Positions 27,496-36,637 are shown, counted from the first letter of the stretch. The stretch is DNA of 64,000 bases from JAWLHU01 sp041690255 (GCA_041690255.1 JAWLHU010000004.1:324045-388044), one strand, 5' to 3'. Made by a program: numbers and translations. The notes: generated from the letters alone by a model not told the origin.

Positions 27496-28755
27496 CTATG
27501 CCAGCCCAAAGAGCTTGCGGAGCCCACCGGTCGATTGTGGCTTGCTCGGGATCTCCTCCGCCGGCGCCGGCCCGGCCTCACCCGAGACCAGGTGGGCCAG
27601 GCGGAGCAACGAGTCGCCCGCCGCACCATGCTTGGCCCGCTTCAGGACCACCGGAATTCCGACGTTCGCGGCTGCCACCATGGCCTGGCCGTCGCTGGGA
27701 ATCTGGTGGTAGAGCGGCTGGCCCAGACTGGCGGCGATCTCGTTCGGCGTGAGCCCCGCCACCGAATCGGCCCGGTTCAGAATCACCTGGACCTTCTCCC
27801 GGGAGTACTCCAGACGGTCGATCAGCACGTCCAGCCCCTTGGCGGTCGACTCCAGGACAGCGATCTCCGGCAGGGTGATCATCAGCACCAGGTCGGACTT
27901 GTCCAGTGCGATCAGATTCGCCTCCCGGAACGAGGGCGCCGTGTCGATGATGACGTAGTCGTGCGTCTGGCGAAGCGCCTCGATCACCTCGTTCACATAG
28001 CTCCGGTTCTTGTCGGCGCGACCGTCGCCGTCCACCTCGGAAGCCAGGTGGGGCATGGGCGGGCCGGCCAGTACACCGACCCCGCACTGGGACTGCTTGA
28101 CCAGCACCCGGCTGACATGCTCCGCGGTGATCGCTGTATCGAGGCGGCAGAGATCGACCAGGGTCGCCTGCGGGCGGACGCCCATCATGGTGGGCAGAGT
28201 GCCGAACTCCAGGTCGAGGTCGAGGACGGCGACCTTGTGCTTCCCGCCCAGTGCCAGACCGGCAGAGAGATTCGATGCGATCGTAGTCTTGCCAACCCCA
28301 CCCTTGGTGGAGAAGACGGTGACGACCTTGCCCTGCCGCTTCTCGGGAGCCGCTGGGGCTGTGGTGCCCAGCACAACAGGCTTGCGCTCCGCAGCGCTCC
28401 GGAGCGCCTGGACCAGCTCGTCGAAGGTGAAGGGCTTGATCAGGTAGTCCCGGGCGCCGGCCTTCATGGCTCGCCGCAGGTACTCCTGCTCCCCCTGGAC
28501 GGAGATGATCACCACGTTGACCGGATTCTCAGCGGTGATTCGGGCGGTGGCTTCGATGCCGTCCATGACGGGCATGTTGATATCCATCAGGACCACGTCC
28601 GGACGGAGCTGTGTACTCTTGAGGACTGCGTCCTGCCCGTTCTCCGCCTCGCCGACCACCACGAACTCCTCGGCCTCAAACTCTAGCATGGCTTTCACCG
28701 ACTGACGAACCTGGTAGGAGTCGTCCACCAGCAAGACTCGAATCTTCTCAGGCAT
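27496..28755 (-). CDS. tadZ: TadZ/CpaE: receiver domain fused to a MinD/ParA-like ATPase
   Basis: A 419-residue protein. Residues 1-120 are a response-regulator receiver with the phosphorylatable Asp in VLMDINMPVMDG and the conserved K in YLIKPF. The second part is a MinD-type ATPase with the deviant Walker A FSTKGGVGKTTIASNL. TadZ/CpaE proteins place the pilus machine at a cell site. Unlike many TadZ proteins with degenerate receivers, this one keeps the key residues and may respond to phosphorylation. ATG 28755 has AGGAGG 8 nt upstream. Confidence 0.9.
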   Translation of the reverse strand: MPEKIRVLLVDDSYQVRQSVKAMLEFEAEEFVVVGEAENGQDAVLKSTQLRPDVVLMDINMPVMDGIEATARITAENPVNVVIISVQGEQEYLRRAMKAGARDYLIKPFTFDELVQALRSAAERKPVVLGTTAPAAPEKRQGKVVTVFSTKGGVGKTTIASNLSAGLALGGKHKVAVLDLDLEFGTLPTMMGVRPQATLVDLCRLDTAITAEHVSRVLVKQSQCGVGVLAGPPMPHLASEVDGDGRADKNRSYVNEVIEALRQTHDYVIIDTAPSFREANLIALDKSDLVLMITLPEIAVLESTAKGLDVLIDRLEYSREKVQVILNRADSVAGLTPNEIAASLGQPLYHQIPSDGQAMVAAANVGIPVVLKRAKHGAAGDSLLRLAHLVSGEAGPAPAEEIPSKPQSTGGLRKLFGLA

Positions 28756-28767
28756 CGGGAGCACCTC

Positions 28768-29556
28768 CTACTGATTCGGGGTGGATGGATCAGCGGGAAC
28801 GGTCATGACCCATGGGTTGTTCCGGTACTTGGCCTCATCCGTCTGGTATTTGCCGGTGTCAGGCTGCTTCAGGGCCGGGCGGAGAAGCATCTTGATATAG
28901 CCGACCTGCTCTGCCAGGACCACCTCGGTTGCCTGTTGGGGCGTGAGGGCCAGCGTAATGGACGTTAGAGGAGCTCCTTCTGTCTTGGGCTTCGCCCCGT
29001 CTGAGGTGTAGGGTCCCTTCGCCAGGACCAGGACCGCCTCGTGCAGAATGCGGCTCGACGCCGGGAAGGTGAACTCAACCGGTTTGTCCACTTTCTTTTC
29101 GGGCAGGAAGAGAATCAGGTCGACGAGGTCACCCTCGTTGGGATAACCACCCACACCGTTCAGTTCATCCATACGGATCGTAACCGCCCGCATGCCCTCG
29201 GGAATCCGATAAGGAAGTGCTCCCTGCCCCTCCGGCACTACCCGTTGGCGCAATACGACCTCGCCCGGTTGCAGGTCGACGGTGTTAATCTGCCCAGCTA
29301 CCTCGCTGATCTCGGCGAATTCCGTGCCTGCGGCCATCTCCTTCGGAATCTGCTTCACAATAAACTGCGTCTCACTCAGCTTGGTGCGGGCCGGGATTGG
29401 CTCCTTTGTCGCCACCAGCACCACCGAGACCATCTCGACCTGCGGGGCCGATGTGGCCTGTTCCGACACCGTCATGAATCGCTGGACGATCAGGGTGACG
29501 ATCAGACCGGCGACAATGGGAATCAGGACGAGCCGGAAGACCTTGCTTTTATCCAC
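28768..29556 (-). CDS. cpaB: Flp pilus assembly protein CpaB/RcpC
   Basis: A 262-residue protein with an N-terminal signal anchor (LVLIPIVAGLIVTLIV) and a SAF domain (VLVATKEPIPARTKLSE), followed by the RcpC/CpaB C-terminal domain with the GVGGYPNEGDLVDLILF segment. It acts on the outer face of the membrane in the pilus channel. GTG 29556 follows a GGAGGTAA site. Confidence 0.9.
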   Translation of the reverse strand: MDKSKVFRLVLIPIVAGLIVTLIVQRFMTVSEQATSAPQVEMVSVVLVATKEPIPARTKLSETQFIVKQIPKEMAAGTEFAEISEVAGQINTVDLQPGEVVLRQRVVPEGQGALPYRIPEGMRAVTIRMDELNGVGGYPNEGDLVDLILFLPEKKVDKPVEFTFPASSRILHEAVLVLAKGPYTSDGAKPKTEGAPLTSITLALTPQQATEVVLAEQVGYIKMLLRPALKQPDTGKYQTDEAKYRNNPWVMTVPADPSTPNQ

Positions 29557-29585
29557 GTGCCCTTACCTCCCGAGAGGCCGACTTA

Positions 29586-30509
29586 TTACTCGATCAGTTT
29601 GGTGGCCACCAGACCGAAGTTCGGGGCGGTACCACTCGCCTCGCCTTCACCTACGATCCGCATGAACCGACCGGTGATCTCACCCTTGTCAGAGCCGGTC
29701 TCTGCGACGGTTTCGAGGAAGAACATGGCGAATCCGACGATCTGTACCTCACCACGCCCATTCACCGTCCAGTCCTGGAGGACCGGAATCGGCAGGAGCC
29801 GGGGTGAACCCTTCTGCACGGTTGTATGGGTAGCATAAGGATCCAGGCTGATCCGGTACCGAACTGCCCGCACCGTAGGCGTCGCCATGTTGCCTGTCTC
29901 GGTCTCGATCCACTGACCAGCCCGAAGCCACGCCTGATATCCGTTCATCAGGTTCTGTTCATACATGGAGGCACCGCTTTTGCCGAGGGAGAGCGCCTGG
30001 TAGTTACCAGGGGCGATCGTTCCATCGTTAGCCGAGAGCTTCAGGACCACCGGCTGGCCTATCTGCCAATCTGCCTGGGCGACGCCAAGCGGAACGGCCC
30101 CATTCACTCCACTCAGAGCCGCCACCTTGGCCGTGGCTCCGCCGACAGTGCTACCCCATTGATGGCCCATCACCCGGGCAAACGTCATCGGAATTGTGTT
30201 ACGCACCCGGACCTTCACCTGCTTGGTGCTCTCATCAACCGTGATCTCCTCGGGAAGAGCGCCCATTCCATTCTTCTCCAGGTAGCGTGCAGCTACCTCA
30301 CGGGCCTCATCCGGATCATCCAGCATATACGGGGCGGCGGAAAGCGCTGCCACATCGGCCACGGTGGAGAGCCGCTCCCGCTCCACGTAGAGCCGACCCA
30401 CGTCTACCGCCAGGGCGGTCAGCCCCATCAGAGCGACCATACTGATTGCTACTAGCGGGATGACCGAACCGCGTTCGTCCGTTACGAACCGCAGTCTGTT
30501 TTTCTTCAT
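29586..30509 (-). CDS. tadG: TadG-like pilus protein
   Basis: A 307-residue protein. The N-terminus has the Tad-type signal (DERGSVIPLVAISMVALMG), a single helix and then VDVGRLYVERERLSTVADVAA, the TadG_N signature. The remainder is extracellular beta-rich sequence without an obvious vWA MIDAS motif. It is thought to be a pilus-associated minor component. Start ATG 30509 with GAGGAG 7 nt upstream; the frame remains open to 30524, overlapping tadE. Confidence 0.8.
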   Translation of the reverse strand: MKKNRLRFVTDERGSVIPLVAISMVALMGLTALAVDVGRLYVERERLSTVADVAALSAAPYMLDDPDEAREVAARYLEKNGMGALPEEITVDESTKQVKVRVRNTIPMTFARVMGHQWGSTVGGATAKVAALSGVNGAVPLGVAQADWQIGQPVVLKLSANDGTIAPGNYQALSLGKSGASMYEQNLMNGYQAWLRAGQWIETETGNMATPTVRAVRYRISLDPYATHTTVQKGSPRLLPIPVLQDWTVNGRGEVQIVGFAMFFLETVAETGSDKGEITGRFMRIVGEGEASGTAPNFGLVATKLIE

Positions 30510-30520
30510 GATGATGCTCC

Positions 30521-30901
30521 TCACTCGACCCGGCCGGTCAACTGACCGTTCAAGGGTACCTCGGTACCGGCGATGCCAAACGTCGCCAGGAAGCGATAGC
30601 GATAGGTCACCACCACGGTCACGTCCGTACCGGTCATGCGTGAGCCCGCTGGACTGATGAGCACCGTAACTCGGTCTGGCTCGAGGGCGGGCATGGAATC
30701 CCTGGCCCGGTCCTCAATCTCGGCGTCAGTCGCTCCGGTAATGCCGGCTCGGACCGCTTCGCGGGCAGCGTGGTTAACCGTCAGGACGGCGTTGGCCATG
30801 CGAGCGACATCCACTATGCCCACCAGGAGCCACAAGAGGATCGGCAGGACGAGAGCCATCTCGACAGTGGCCTGCCCCTTACTTCCGGCCTTCCGCTTCA
30901 T
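30521..30901 (-). CDS. tadE: TadE-like pseudopilin
   Basis: A 126-residue TadE protein. KGQATVEMALVLPILLWLLVG is the class III signal with glutamate at +5, and NHAAREAVRAG is the conserved post-helix motif. It is processed by a TadV/CpaA prepilin peptidase, which is not in this window. It lies between flp and tadG. Confidence 0.88.
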   Translation of the reverse strand: MKRKAGSKGQATVEMALVLPILLWLLVGIVDVARMANAVLTVNHAAREAVRAGITGATDAEIEDRARDSMPALEPDRVTVLISPAGSRMTGTDVTVVVTYRYRFLATFGIAGTEVPLNGQLTGRVE

Positions 30902-30982
30902 CCCAGGTTCACCTCGCTTGAGTCATCCGAATGAAGCGGGCCGGCCGGCGTGCACTGCCGACCGGCCCATGTGGTTATGCTG

Positions 30983-31171
30983 TTACGACCCGGAGGGATT
31001 GGCCAGCTTGGTTGTGATGTTCTGGAAGAACGTGTTGATCTGCCCGCCGAGAGCGACGACGGCCACGACAACCGCCAGTGCGATCAAACCGATGATCATG
31101 CCGTACTCAACGAGACCCTGGCCCTCTTCCCGCTTCATCAGGTTCTGGAACTTGACATACATCTTCAACAT
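30983..31171 (-). CDS. flp: Flp family type IVb pilin
   Basis: A 62-residue pilin. A short leader ends at EEGQGLVEYG, the Flp motif with cleavage after glycine and the +5 glutamate and +6 tyrosine, followed by a 20-residue hydrophobic helix. It starts at ATG 31171 behind AAGGAGGA and is the first gene of the Tad operon, just after the riboswitch terminator. Confidence 0.95.
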   Translation of the reverse strand: MLKMYVKFQNLMKREEGQGLVEYGMIIGLIALAVVVAVVALGGQINTFFQNITTKLANPSGS

Positions 31172-31203
31172 GGTTCAAGTCCTCCTTTTTCCTGGCAGCG
31201 GGT

Positions 31204-31248
31204 GCAAAAGAGGCTCCCTCCGACTGGTCGGTCCGAAGGGAGCCTCTT
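31204..31248 (-). terminator. Riboswitch-controlled terminator before flp
   Basis: A perfect 12-bp stem (31208-31219 with 31237-31248) plus an inner CCGAC-type helix is followed on the minus strand by TTT at the stem base. It lies between the c-di-GMP aptamer and the flp ribosome site and is the likely expression platform. Confidence 0.8.
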
Positions 31249-31287
31249 GCCTTGCCAGGGGGAGGATGGCGGTGCAAGTGCTTCCCA

Positions 31288-31382
31288 TTCGGTAGCCCGG
31301 CTGCCGTGGACCGCTCGGGGAGCGATCGGTAGGCCCGTGGCTTTGCGCCCGCAGCTTTCGTTGCGTTTGCCTTTATCGTGGG
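31288..31382 (-). ncRNA. Cyclic di-GMP-I riboswitch (GEMM)
   Basis: On the minus strand the GEMM core reads AAAGGCAAACGCAACGAAAG, then GGGCGCAAAGCCACGGGCC and CAGCCGGGCTACCGAA. These are the tetraloop, the tetraloop receptor and the three-way junction nucleotides of class I aptamers. It precedes the Flp/Tad pilus operon with a terminator in between, so pilus synthesis should respond to c-di-GMP. Confidence 0.93.
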
Positions 31383-31583
31383 TGGAGGAGTCCTTTTTTG
31401 CGAGCCACCGATCGGTTCTGGTTTTTCGGTGGCTGCCCGTCTTGCTTGTCTATAATCTACCACGCCCATAACGGCTTGCCATCGAACTGCAGGCCCATCT
31501 TCGCGGCGCCGATCATTGGGACCCTGGTCCTATAGACCTGATCATTGGACCCAGGCCCCGAGCGCGAACCCGCACAGCGCCGA

Positions 31584-31613
31584 GCGCCGGGGCGTGTTGT
31601 TACACCCCGGCGC
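31584..31613 (-). terminator. Hairpin after btuD
   Basis: A GCGCCGGGG/CCCCGGCGC stem (31584-31592 with 31605-31613) lies 13 bp past the btuD stop on the minus strand. No T-run is present. Confidence 0.5.
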
Positions 31614-31625
31614 CTCTCCGTCCTA

Positions 31626-32462
31626 TCAGTCGTCCCACCCGGCCGAGCCGGATGCCTGGGGCAGGTGAGTCCCGGCTCCCTGGCTCTCGCGGGAGAGGAG
31701 GATCACGTGGGGCGTCCCCTCCACCGGATGCCGGATCACCTTGACCCGGCTCCCATAGACCCCGAGGATGTTCGCCTCGGTCAGGAGATCGCCGGGCGGG
31801 CCCTCGGCGTAGCGGCATCCATCTTTCATGAGCAGGATCCGGTCGGCGTACTGGGCGGCCAGGTTCAGATCGTGGAGGACCGCGAGGACGGTCAACCCCT
31901 CCTGCCGGTTGAGCCGGCGGCAGAGGTCGAGGATCTCCACCTGATGCGAGATGTCCAGGTGGGCGGTCGGCTCGTCCAGGATCAGGAGACTCGGCTCCTG
32001 GGCCAGGGCCCGGGCGATCATCACCCGCTGCCGCTCGCCGCCGGAGAGCTGGGTGACCGACCGGCGGGCCAACTGGTCGGTCCCGGTCGCCAGGAGCGCT
32101 CGCCTTACGGCGGCCCGGTCCCGCTCAGTCTCACCCCGCAGCTTCGAGAGGTACGGCAGCCGGCCCAGCATGACGATCTCCTCGACCGTGAAGTCGAAGC
32201 CGACCGTCGTGTCCTGGGCGACGACCGCCATCTGCCGGGCCAGATCCCGGGCGGATAGGCGGCTGATCTCACGCCCATTCAAGAGGATCCGGCCGGAGGC
32301 GGGCTTCAGCGCCCGGCTGATCGCCCGGACGAGCGTGGACTTGCCGCTGCCGTTCGGTCCGACCACCGCCAGCCACTCCCCCCGGTTCACTCGGAGGTCG
32401 AGCCCGTTCAGCACGGCTCGGGTGCCGTAGGTGCATGTGAGCGATTCGACGGTCAGGTACAT
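31626..32462 (-). CDS. btuD: Vitamin B12 ABC transporter ATPase
   Basis: A 278-residue FecE/BtuD-type ATPase. Walker A is GPNGSGKST, the signature is LSGGERQRVMIARAL and Walker B is LLILDEPTAHLD. The frame is open far upstream to 32921, but that part overlaps the permease gene in another frame; ATG 32462 has a GGAGGTG site 10 nt upstream. The B12 riboswitch ahead of the operon points to cobalamin or a cobinamide-type corrinoid rather than a siderophore. Confidence 0.88.
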   Translation of the reverse strand: MYLTVESLTCTYGTRAVLNGLDLRVNRGEWLAVVGPNGSGKSTLVRAISRALKPASGRILLNGREISRLSARDLARQMAVVAQDTTVGFDFTVEEIVMLGRLPYLSKLRGETERDRAAVRRALLATGTDQLARRSVTQLSGGERQRVMIARALAQEPSLLILDEPTAHLDISHQVEILDLCRRLNRQEGLTVLAVLHDLNLAAQYADRILLMKDGCRYAEGPPGDLLTEANILGVYGSRVKVIRHPVEGTPHVILLSRESQGAGTHLPQASGSAGWDD

Positions 32463-32494
32463 GGCGGTGGTGCACCTCCAGTCCAGGTTCCATC

Positions 32495-33538
32495 TCAGTC
32501 GGGCTTCAGGTGGCGGCGGAGGATCCAGAGGAAGAAGGGTCCGCCGATCACGGCCATGACCAGCCCTACCGGGATCTCGGTGGCGCCGAGCAGCGAGCGG
32601 GCCAGGGTATCGGCCACGACCAGGACCACGGCCCCGACGAGGGCCGAGGCGGGGAGCAGGAAGCGGTGATCGGGGCCGACCAGCATGCGAACCAGGTGTG
32701 GCACGATCAGGCCGACAAAGCCGATCGCGCCGGCAAAGGCGACCGACGCGGCGGTCAGCAGGGCGCCGGCGACCAGGATCACCCGCTTCAGCACCTCCAC
32801 CTCCACCCCCATCGTCCGGGCGGGCTCCTCTCCGAGCAGAAAGGCGTTCAGCTCCCGCCCGTAGTAGACCAGCACGGCCAGCCCGAGCACGAGGTAGGGC
32901 AGCATCCAGCCGACCTTCCACCAGTTGGCGCCACCGAGGCCTCCCATCATCCAGAAGACGATGGCGTCCCGCGCCTGGGAGTTCGTAAAGTAGAGGATCA
33001 GGGAGACGATCGATGTTGCGAGCGAACCGACGGCCACGCCGGCCAGGAGCAGCCCCACCAGGGGCACCTGACCGCCGACGCTGGCCAGGTTGTAGACGAT
33101 GGTGACGGCGGCAAGGCCACCGAGGAAGGCGAAGAGCGGGACCGGTCCCAGCTTCCAGACCCCCGCCAGGGGCAGGCGGATCCGGTCGATGAAGGCGATG
33201 GCCAGCGCACCGCCCAGTGCCGCCCCGGAGGAGGCCCCAAGCACGTACGGATCGGCAAGCGGGTTCCGGAAGAGCCCCTGGTAGGCGCCGCCGGCCACGG
33301 AGAGCGCCATGCCGACGAGCATCGCCATGATCACCCGCGGAAAGCGGATATCCCAGAGGATCACCGGTGCGGTCTCTGACCAGGTCGGCTCCAGGCTGAC
33401 GCCAATGCGGGTGAGCAGGATGCCCACCAGATCGCTCGGGGGGATGCGGACCGAGCCGATCCCTGCGGCCAGGAGCAGGACCAGGATGAGGGTCAGGGCG
33501 GCAATCAGCAGTACACGCTGTCCGCGAATCCCGCGCAT
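32495..33538 (-). CDS. btuC: Vitamin B12 ABC transporter permease
   Basis: A 347-residue FecCD/BtuC-type permease with about ten transmembrane helices. The coupling-region motifs GGAYQGLFRNPLADPYVLG and GFVGLIVPHLVRMLVG are clear. ATG 33538 behind GGGAGGTG avoids overlap with btuF, whose stop is at 33558. It works as a homodimer with BtuD. Confidence 0.9.
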   Translation of the reverse strand: MRGIRGQRVLLIAALTLILVLLLAAGIGSVRIPPSDLVGILLTRIGVSLEPTWSETAPVILWDIRFPRVIMAMLVGMALSVAGGAYQGLFRNPLADPYVLGASSGAALGGALAIAFIDRIRLPLAGVWKLGPVPLFAFLGGLAAVTIVYNLASVGGQVPLVGLLLAGVAVGSLATSIVSLILYFTNSQARDAIVFWMMGGLGGANWWKVGWMLPYLVLGLAVLVYYGRELNAFLLGEEPARTMGVEVEVLKRVILVAGALLTAASVAFAGAIGFVGLIVPHLVRMLVGPDHRFLLPASALVGAVVLVVADTLARSLLGATEIPVGLVMAVIGGPFFLWILRRHLKPD

Positions 33539-33557
33539 GCCGCCACCTCCCTGCGAC

Positions 33558-34544
33558 TTACTCGCCAAATAACTCCGGGTGGATCTGCTCGGCCATCCAG
33601 TTGAGGCCCTGGATCAGGCGGGGCCCCGGCCGGACGACCAGGTTCTGGTCGGGGGCGCCGAAGACCTTTCCGTCCTTGACCGCCTTGAGCGACTCCCAGC
33701 CCTTCCGCTCCAAGATCGCCTTGGCACCATCGGGCGTGCCGGTGAAGATCACATCCGGATTGGCGGCGGCGAGTTGCTCCAGGGAGAACATCGCCCAGGG
33801 GTCCTTGGTGTCGGCGGCGGCGTTGGTGCCACCGGCCAGGCGGATCATATCATCAATGAAGGAGTTGGGACCGGCGGTCTGAAGCGGGTCATGCCAGACC
33901 TCGTAGAAGACGACCGGCTTGGTGGTCGCCTTGGCCACCTTCTCCTCCACCGCCTTGGTGGCAGCCTGCATGTCGGCGACCAGCTTCTGGGCTGCCTCCT
34001 GGGCGTTCAGGACCTGGCCCAGGCTGGTGACGCCTGCGTAGAGTTCGGCGAAGTTGCCGGGATCGACGACGAACGTGGTCAGGTTGTACTCCTGCTCCAA
34101 CTTGGTTCGATCCTGCTCGGAACCGTTGTAGAAGAGGATCAGATCCGGCTTGAGGGAGACGATCTTCTCGAAGTTGAAAGGGATGCCGCCAATCGACTCG
34201 ACCTGCTGTGCCTCAGCGGGATAGTCGCAGAAGTCGGAGCGACCGACCAGCGAGGAGCCCTTGCCCAGGGCAAAGACGAGTTCGGTGTTGGCCGGGACGA
34301 CGGAGACGATCCGCTTCGGCTCGGCGTTGAAGGTAATATCGCGGCCGGCGGCGTCCTTGACGGTGATCGGGTAGGTGGTCGCCTTGGAGGCGGGCTTGGC
34401 CGCTTCATTCGTGGAAGCAGCGGGCTGGGCCGGGGCGGGATCGGGCGTTGGCTCAGATGTCTTGGGGGTGGAGCCGCAACCGGCAACCAGGGTCATCAAG
34501 AGCAGCAGAGCAGGCACAATATGGGTGGCGAAACGCTTCATCAT
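33558..34544 (-). CDS. btuF: Vitamin B12-binding lipoprotein
   Basis: A 328-residue solute-binding lipoprotein with lipobox TLVAGC near residue 22, a Pro/Ala/Ser linker of about 35 residues and a BtuF/TroA-type fold (PKRIVSVVPANTELVFALG). ATG 34544 is 9 nt from AGGAGG. It is the first gene after the riboswitch, so the operon is btuF-btuC-btuD. Confidence 0.88.
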   Translation of the reverse strand: MMKRFATHIVPALLLLMTLVAGCGSTPKTSEPTPDPAPAQPAASTNEAAKPASKATTYPITVKDAAGRDITFNAEPKRIVSVVPANTELVFALGKGSSLVGRSDFCDYPAEAQQVESIGGIPFNFEKIVSLKPDLILFYNGSEQDRTKLEQEYNLTTFVVDPGNFAELYAGVTSLGQVLNAQEAAQKLVADMQAATKAVEEKVAKATTKPVVFYEVWHDPLQTAGPNSFIDDMIRLAGGTNAAADTKDPWAMFSLEQLAAANPDVIFTGTPDGAKAILERKGWESLKAVKDGKVFGAPDQNLVVRPGPRLIQGLNWMAEQIHPELFGE

Positions 34545-34599
34545 ATACGTTATCCTCCTGGAGTTGGGCAGTTCAGGCGAACAGATCAGGAACTCGGGC

Positions 34600-34628
34600 A
34601 ATAAAAGACCCCCGGCATCAGCCAGGGG
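34600..34628 (-). terminator. Cobalamin riboswitch terminator
   Basis: On the minus strand CCCCTGGC pairs with GCCGGGGG around a TGAT loop, followed by TCTTTTATT. It lies between the B12 aptamer and btuF, the expected place for an OFF-switch platform. Confidence 0.8.
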
Positions 34629-34699
34629 AAAGGTTCAGGCACAGAGTCGGTGGACGCACCACGCGAGTCGTCTCCCCCTTTCCTCCGAAGGTGAGTCGT

Positions 34700-34860
34700 T
34701 ACGCGAGCAGGCAGGTTTCCTGACTTGCGGATCAGCGCCAGCCTCCGACCTTCCCAGTGAGATCACCAGTGGTCATGCAGAAGAGGTTGGCTCCCCGTTT
34801 ACAGTGGCGGGACCGTGCCGGATTCTCACCGGCTTCCCTTTTATCTCCCGGCCTCAGACC
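34700..34860 (-). ncRNA. Cobalamin riboswitch
   Basis: The minus strand carries GGGAAGCCGGTGAGAATCCG, then CGGTCCCGCCACTG (the B12 box core GCCACTG) and further on the conserved GTCAGGAAACCTGCCTG end. The element precedes btuFCD and a terminator. B12 binding should shut transport off. Confidence 0.93.
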
Positions 34861-34946
34861 GGGAGCACCTACTCGGTTGCCATATTCGGTTGTCATGTTC
34901 CAGTATAATCCGGGCGATGAGTTCTGGCAAGCGCTATCGGCCTGGC

Positions 34947-35624
34947 CTAGCCGACCGGCTTCTCCTTATCAATGGTGACCAGGCCAACTCGCACGGCATA
35001 GAGTGCCGCCTGGGTCCGGTCGGAGACGCCGATCTTCTCGAAGATATGGGTCATATGGTTCTTTGCGGTCTTCTCACTGATGAAGAGCGAGGCGGCGATC
35101 TCCCGGTTGGATGCGCCGTGCCCTACCAACCGCAGAACCTCCAACTCCCGTTCGGTCAGACCGGGGTCATCGGCTGCTCGCTTCTCCTTGTGAGGGCCGC
35201 GGGCCATCTCCATGAGTGCGATACCGGCCATCTTGGGGTGCATGTAGGGCCGCCCTTGGGAAGCTGCGCGTATGGCGTCGGCCACATCGGACGAGTCGGT
35301 ATCCTTAAGCATATAGGAGTTGGCCCCCGCCTTGAGGGACTTCATGAGGTACTCCTGGTCCTCGTGCATGGTCAGCATGACAACGCCGATCTTGGGCAGC
35401 CGCTCCCGGATTCGGGAACAGGCCTCTAGCCCGCCACCGGGCATGGAGACATCCAGCACCACCACATCTGGGTGGAGCGACTCGGCCAGACGCAGGGCAT
35501 CATCGCCATTCGCTGCCTCGCCCACCACCTTCAGATCAGGCTCCAGTTCGAGAACCTGCTTGAGCCCCTGGCGGAAGAGCGTGTGATCGTCTGCGATGAG
35601 AATCCGCACGGGTTCCGTCTGCAT
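34947..35624 (-). CDS. NarL/DegU-type response regulator
   Basis: A 225-residue regulator. The receiver has the phosphorylation Asp in VVVLDVSMPGGG and the Lys in YMLKDTDS. The LuxR-type HTH (LTERELEVLRLVGHGASNRE, then KTAKNHMTHIFEKI) occupies the last 60 residues. AGGAGGAG lies 5 nt before ATG 35624. It is 14 bp downstream of its kinase gene. The targets are unknown. Confidence 0.92.
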   Translation of the reverse strand: MQTEPVRILIADDHTLFRQGLKQVLELEPDLKVVGEAANGDDALRLAESLHPDVVVLDVSMPGGGLEACSRIRERLPKIGVVMLTMHEDQEYLMKSLKAGANSYMLKDTDSSDVADAIRAASQGRPYMHPKMAGIALMEMARGPHKEKRAADDPGLTERELEVLRLVGHGASNREIAASLFISEKTAKNHMTHIFEKIGVSDRTQAALYAVRVGLVTIDKEKPVG

Positions 35625-35638
35625 GAGCTCTCCTCCTG

Positions 35639-36637
35639 TCAGTCGATCAACGGAAAGAGGAAGGTCAGTTTGGCCCCCCGTCCCGGGGCGCTTTGAATCT
35701 CCATGGATCCACCGAGCAGGGCGGCCCGCTCGCGCATGCCGACCAGCCCGAACTTGGAACCACCTGCGCCTGGCTGAACCTGTGCGGGATCGAAGCCGGC
35801 ACCGTCATCTTTCACGGACAGTTTGATCTCCTGGCCACCGGTGGTCTCTACGGTCACCCAGACACGGGAGGCGCCGGCATGTTTGGCTACATTGGTCAGC
35901 GCCTCCTGGACGAGCCGGAAGAGCGCCACCTCAAAGGCGGGGTTGAACCGCCGCTCGTTGCCGTAAAAGGCGAAGTCGGTCTCGATACCGGAGCGGGCCT
36001 GATAGTCCTTCAGGTAGCCGCGCAGGGCCGGCACGAGGCCCAGGTCATCCAGCGCCATGGGGCGCAGGTCGAAGATGATCTTGCGGACATCCTGGATCGA
36101 GAGGCGGACCAGTTCCTTAAGCTGGCCCAGCTCGTTCTTCAGGCGGTCAGAGTCCTGGTCGACCAGCCGCTGGCAGACATCGATCCGCAGGACGACTGAG
36201 TTGAGCAGCTGCGCCGGCCCGTCGTGAATCTCCCGGGCAAGGTGTCGCCGCTCCTCCTCCTGGACAGTGATAGCGTGGAGCCCAAGCCCTCTCCCCTGCT
36301 GGGCAGTCTCCAGCTTCGCACCAATGTCGCGGAAAGTCCGGGCCAGGGCGCCCATGGCGGGTGAGAGTCTCTCCGCCGCCTGGTCCCACTGGGCCAGAAG
36401 GGAGCCAATTCGCGTATTGCGGACCATGAGGGTCTGGATCGACCGCTCCGTCTCCTCCGGCGTCGCACCGGTGGCGAGGCGGAGTCTGAGGGCCGTGATC
36501 TCGTTTTGGAGCCGGTCCTGATCCGACTTGAGTTCATCGAAGACCTGGAGTCCCTGAACAATGCCTTCCTGGAGGGCGACGAGGTGCTCTCGCACGCCTC
36601 CATCGAGCCCTTGAGTCTTGGTTTCCGGCGACTTCAT
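35639..36637 (-). CDS. DegS/NarL-family sensor histidine kinase (cytoplasmic)
   Basis: A 332-residue kinase with no membrane helix. The N-terminal 120 residues are a DegS-like coiled-coil sensor region. The HisKA_3 motif is HLAREIHDGPAQLLNSVV with the phosphoacceptor His, and the HATPase domain contains VKDDGAGFDP and FGLVGMRERAALLGG. A DegS-like kinase senses an intracellular signal or partner proteins. It starts at ATG 36637 with GGGGGAGG. Confidence 0.9.
   Translation of the reverse strand: MKSPETKTQGLDGGVREHLVALQEGIVQGLQVFDELKSDQDRLQNEITALRLRLATGATPEETERSIQTLMVRNTRIGSLLAQWDQAAERLSPAMGALARTFRDIGAKLETAQQGRGLGLHAITVQEEERRHLAREIHDGPAQLLNSVVLRIDVCQRLVDQDSDRLKNELGQLKELVRLSIQDVRKIIFDLRPMALDDLGLVPALRGYLKDYQARSGIETDFAFYGNERRFNPAFEVALFRLVQEALTNVAKHAGASRVWVTVETTGGQEIKLSVKDDGAGFDPAQVQPGAGGSKFGLVGMRERAALLGGSMEIQSAPGRGAKLTFLFPLID

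Noticed and set aside
31451..31456. TATAAT on the plus strand as a promoter
   Set aside because: No acceptable -35 lies 16-18 nt upstream, and no plus-strand gene follows.
32463..32921. N-terminal extension of btuD
   Set aside because: It is an arginine/proline-rich shadow of btuC in another frame; ATG 32462 has the ribosome site.
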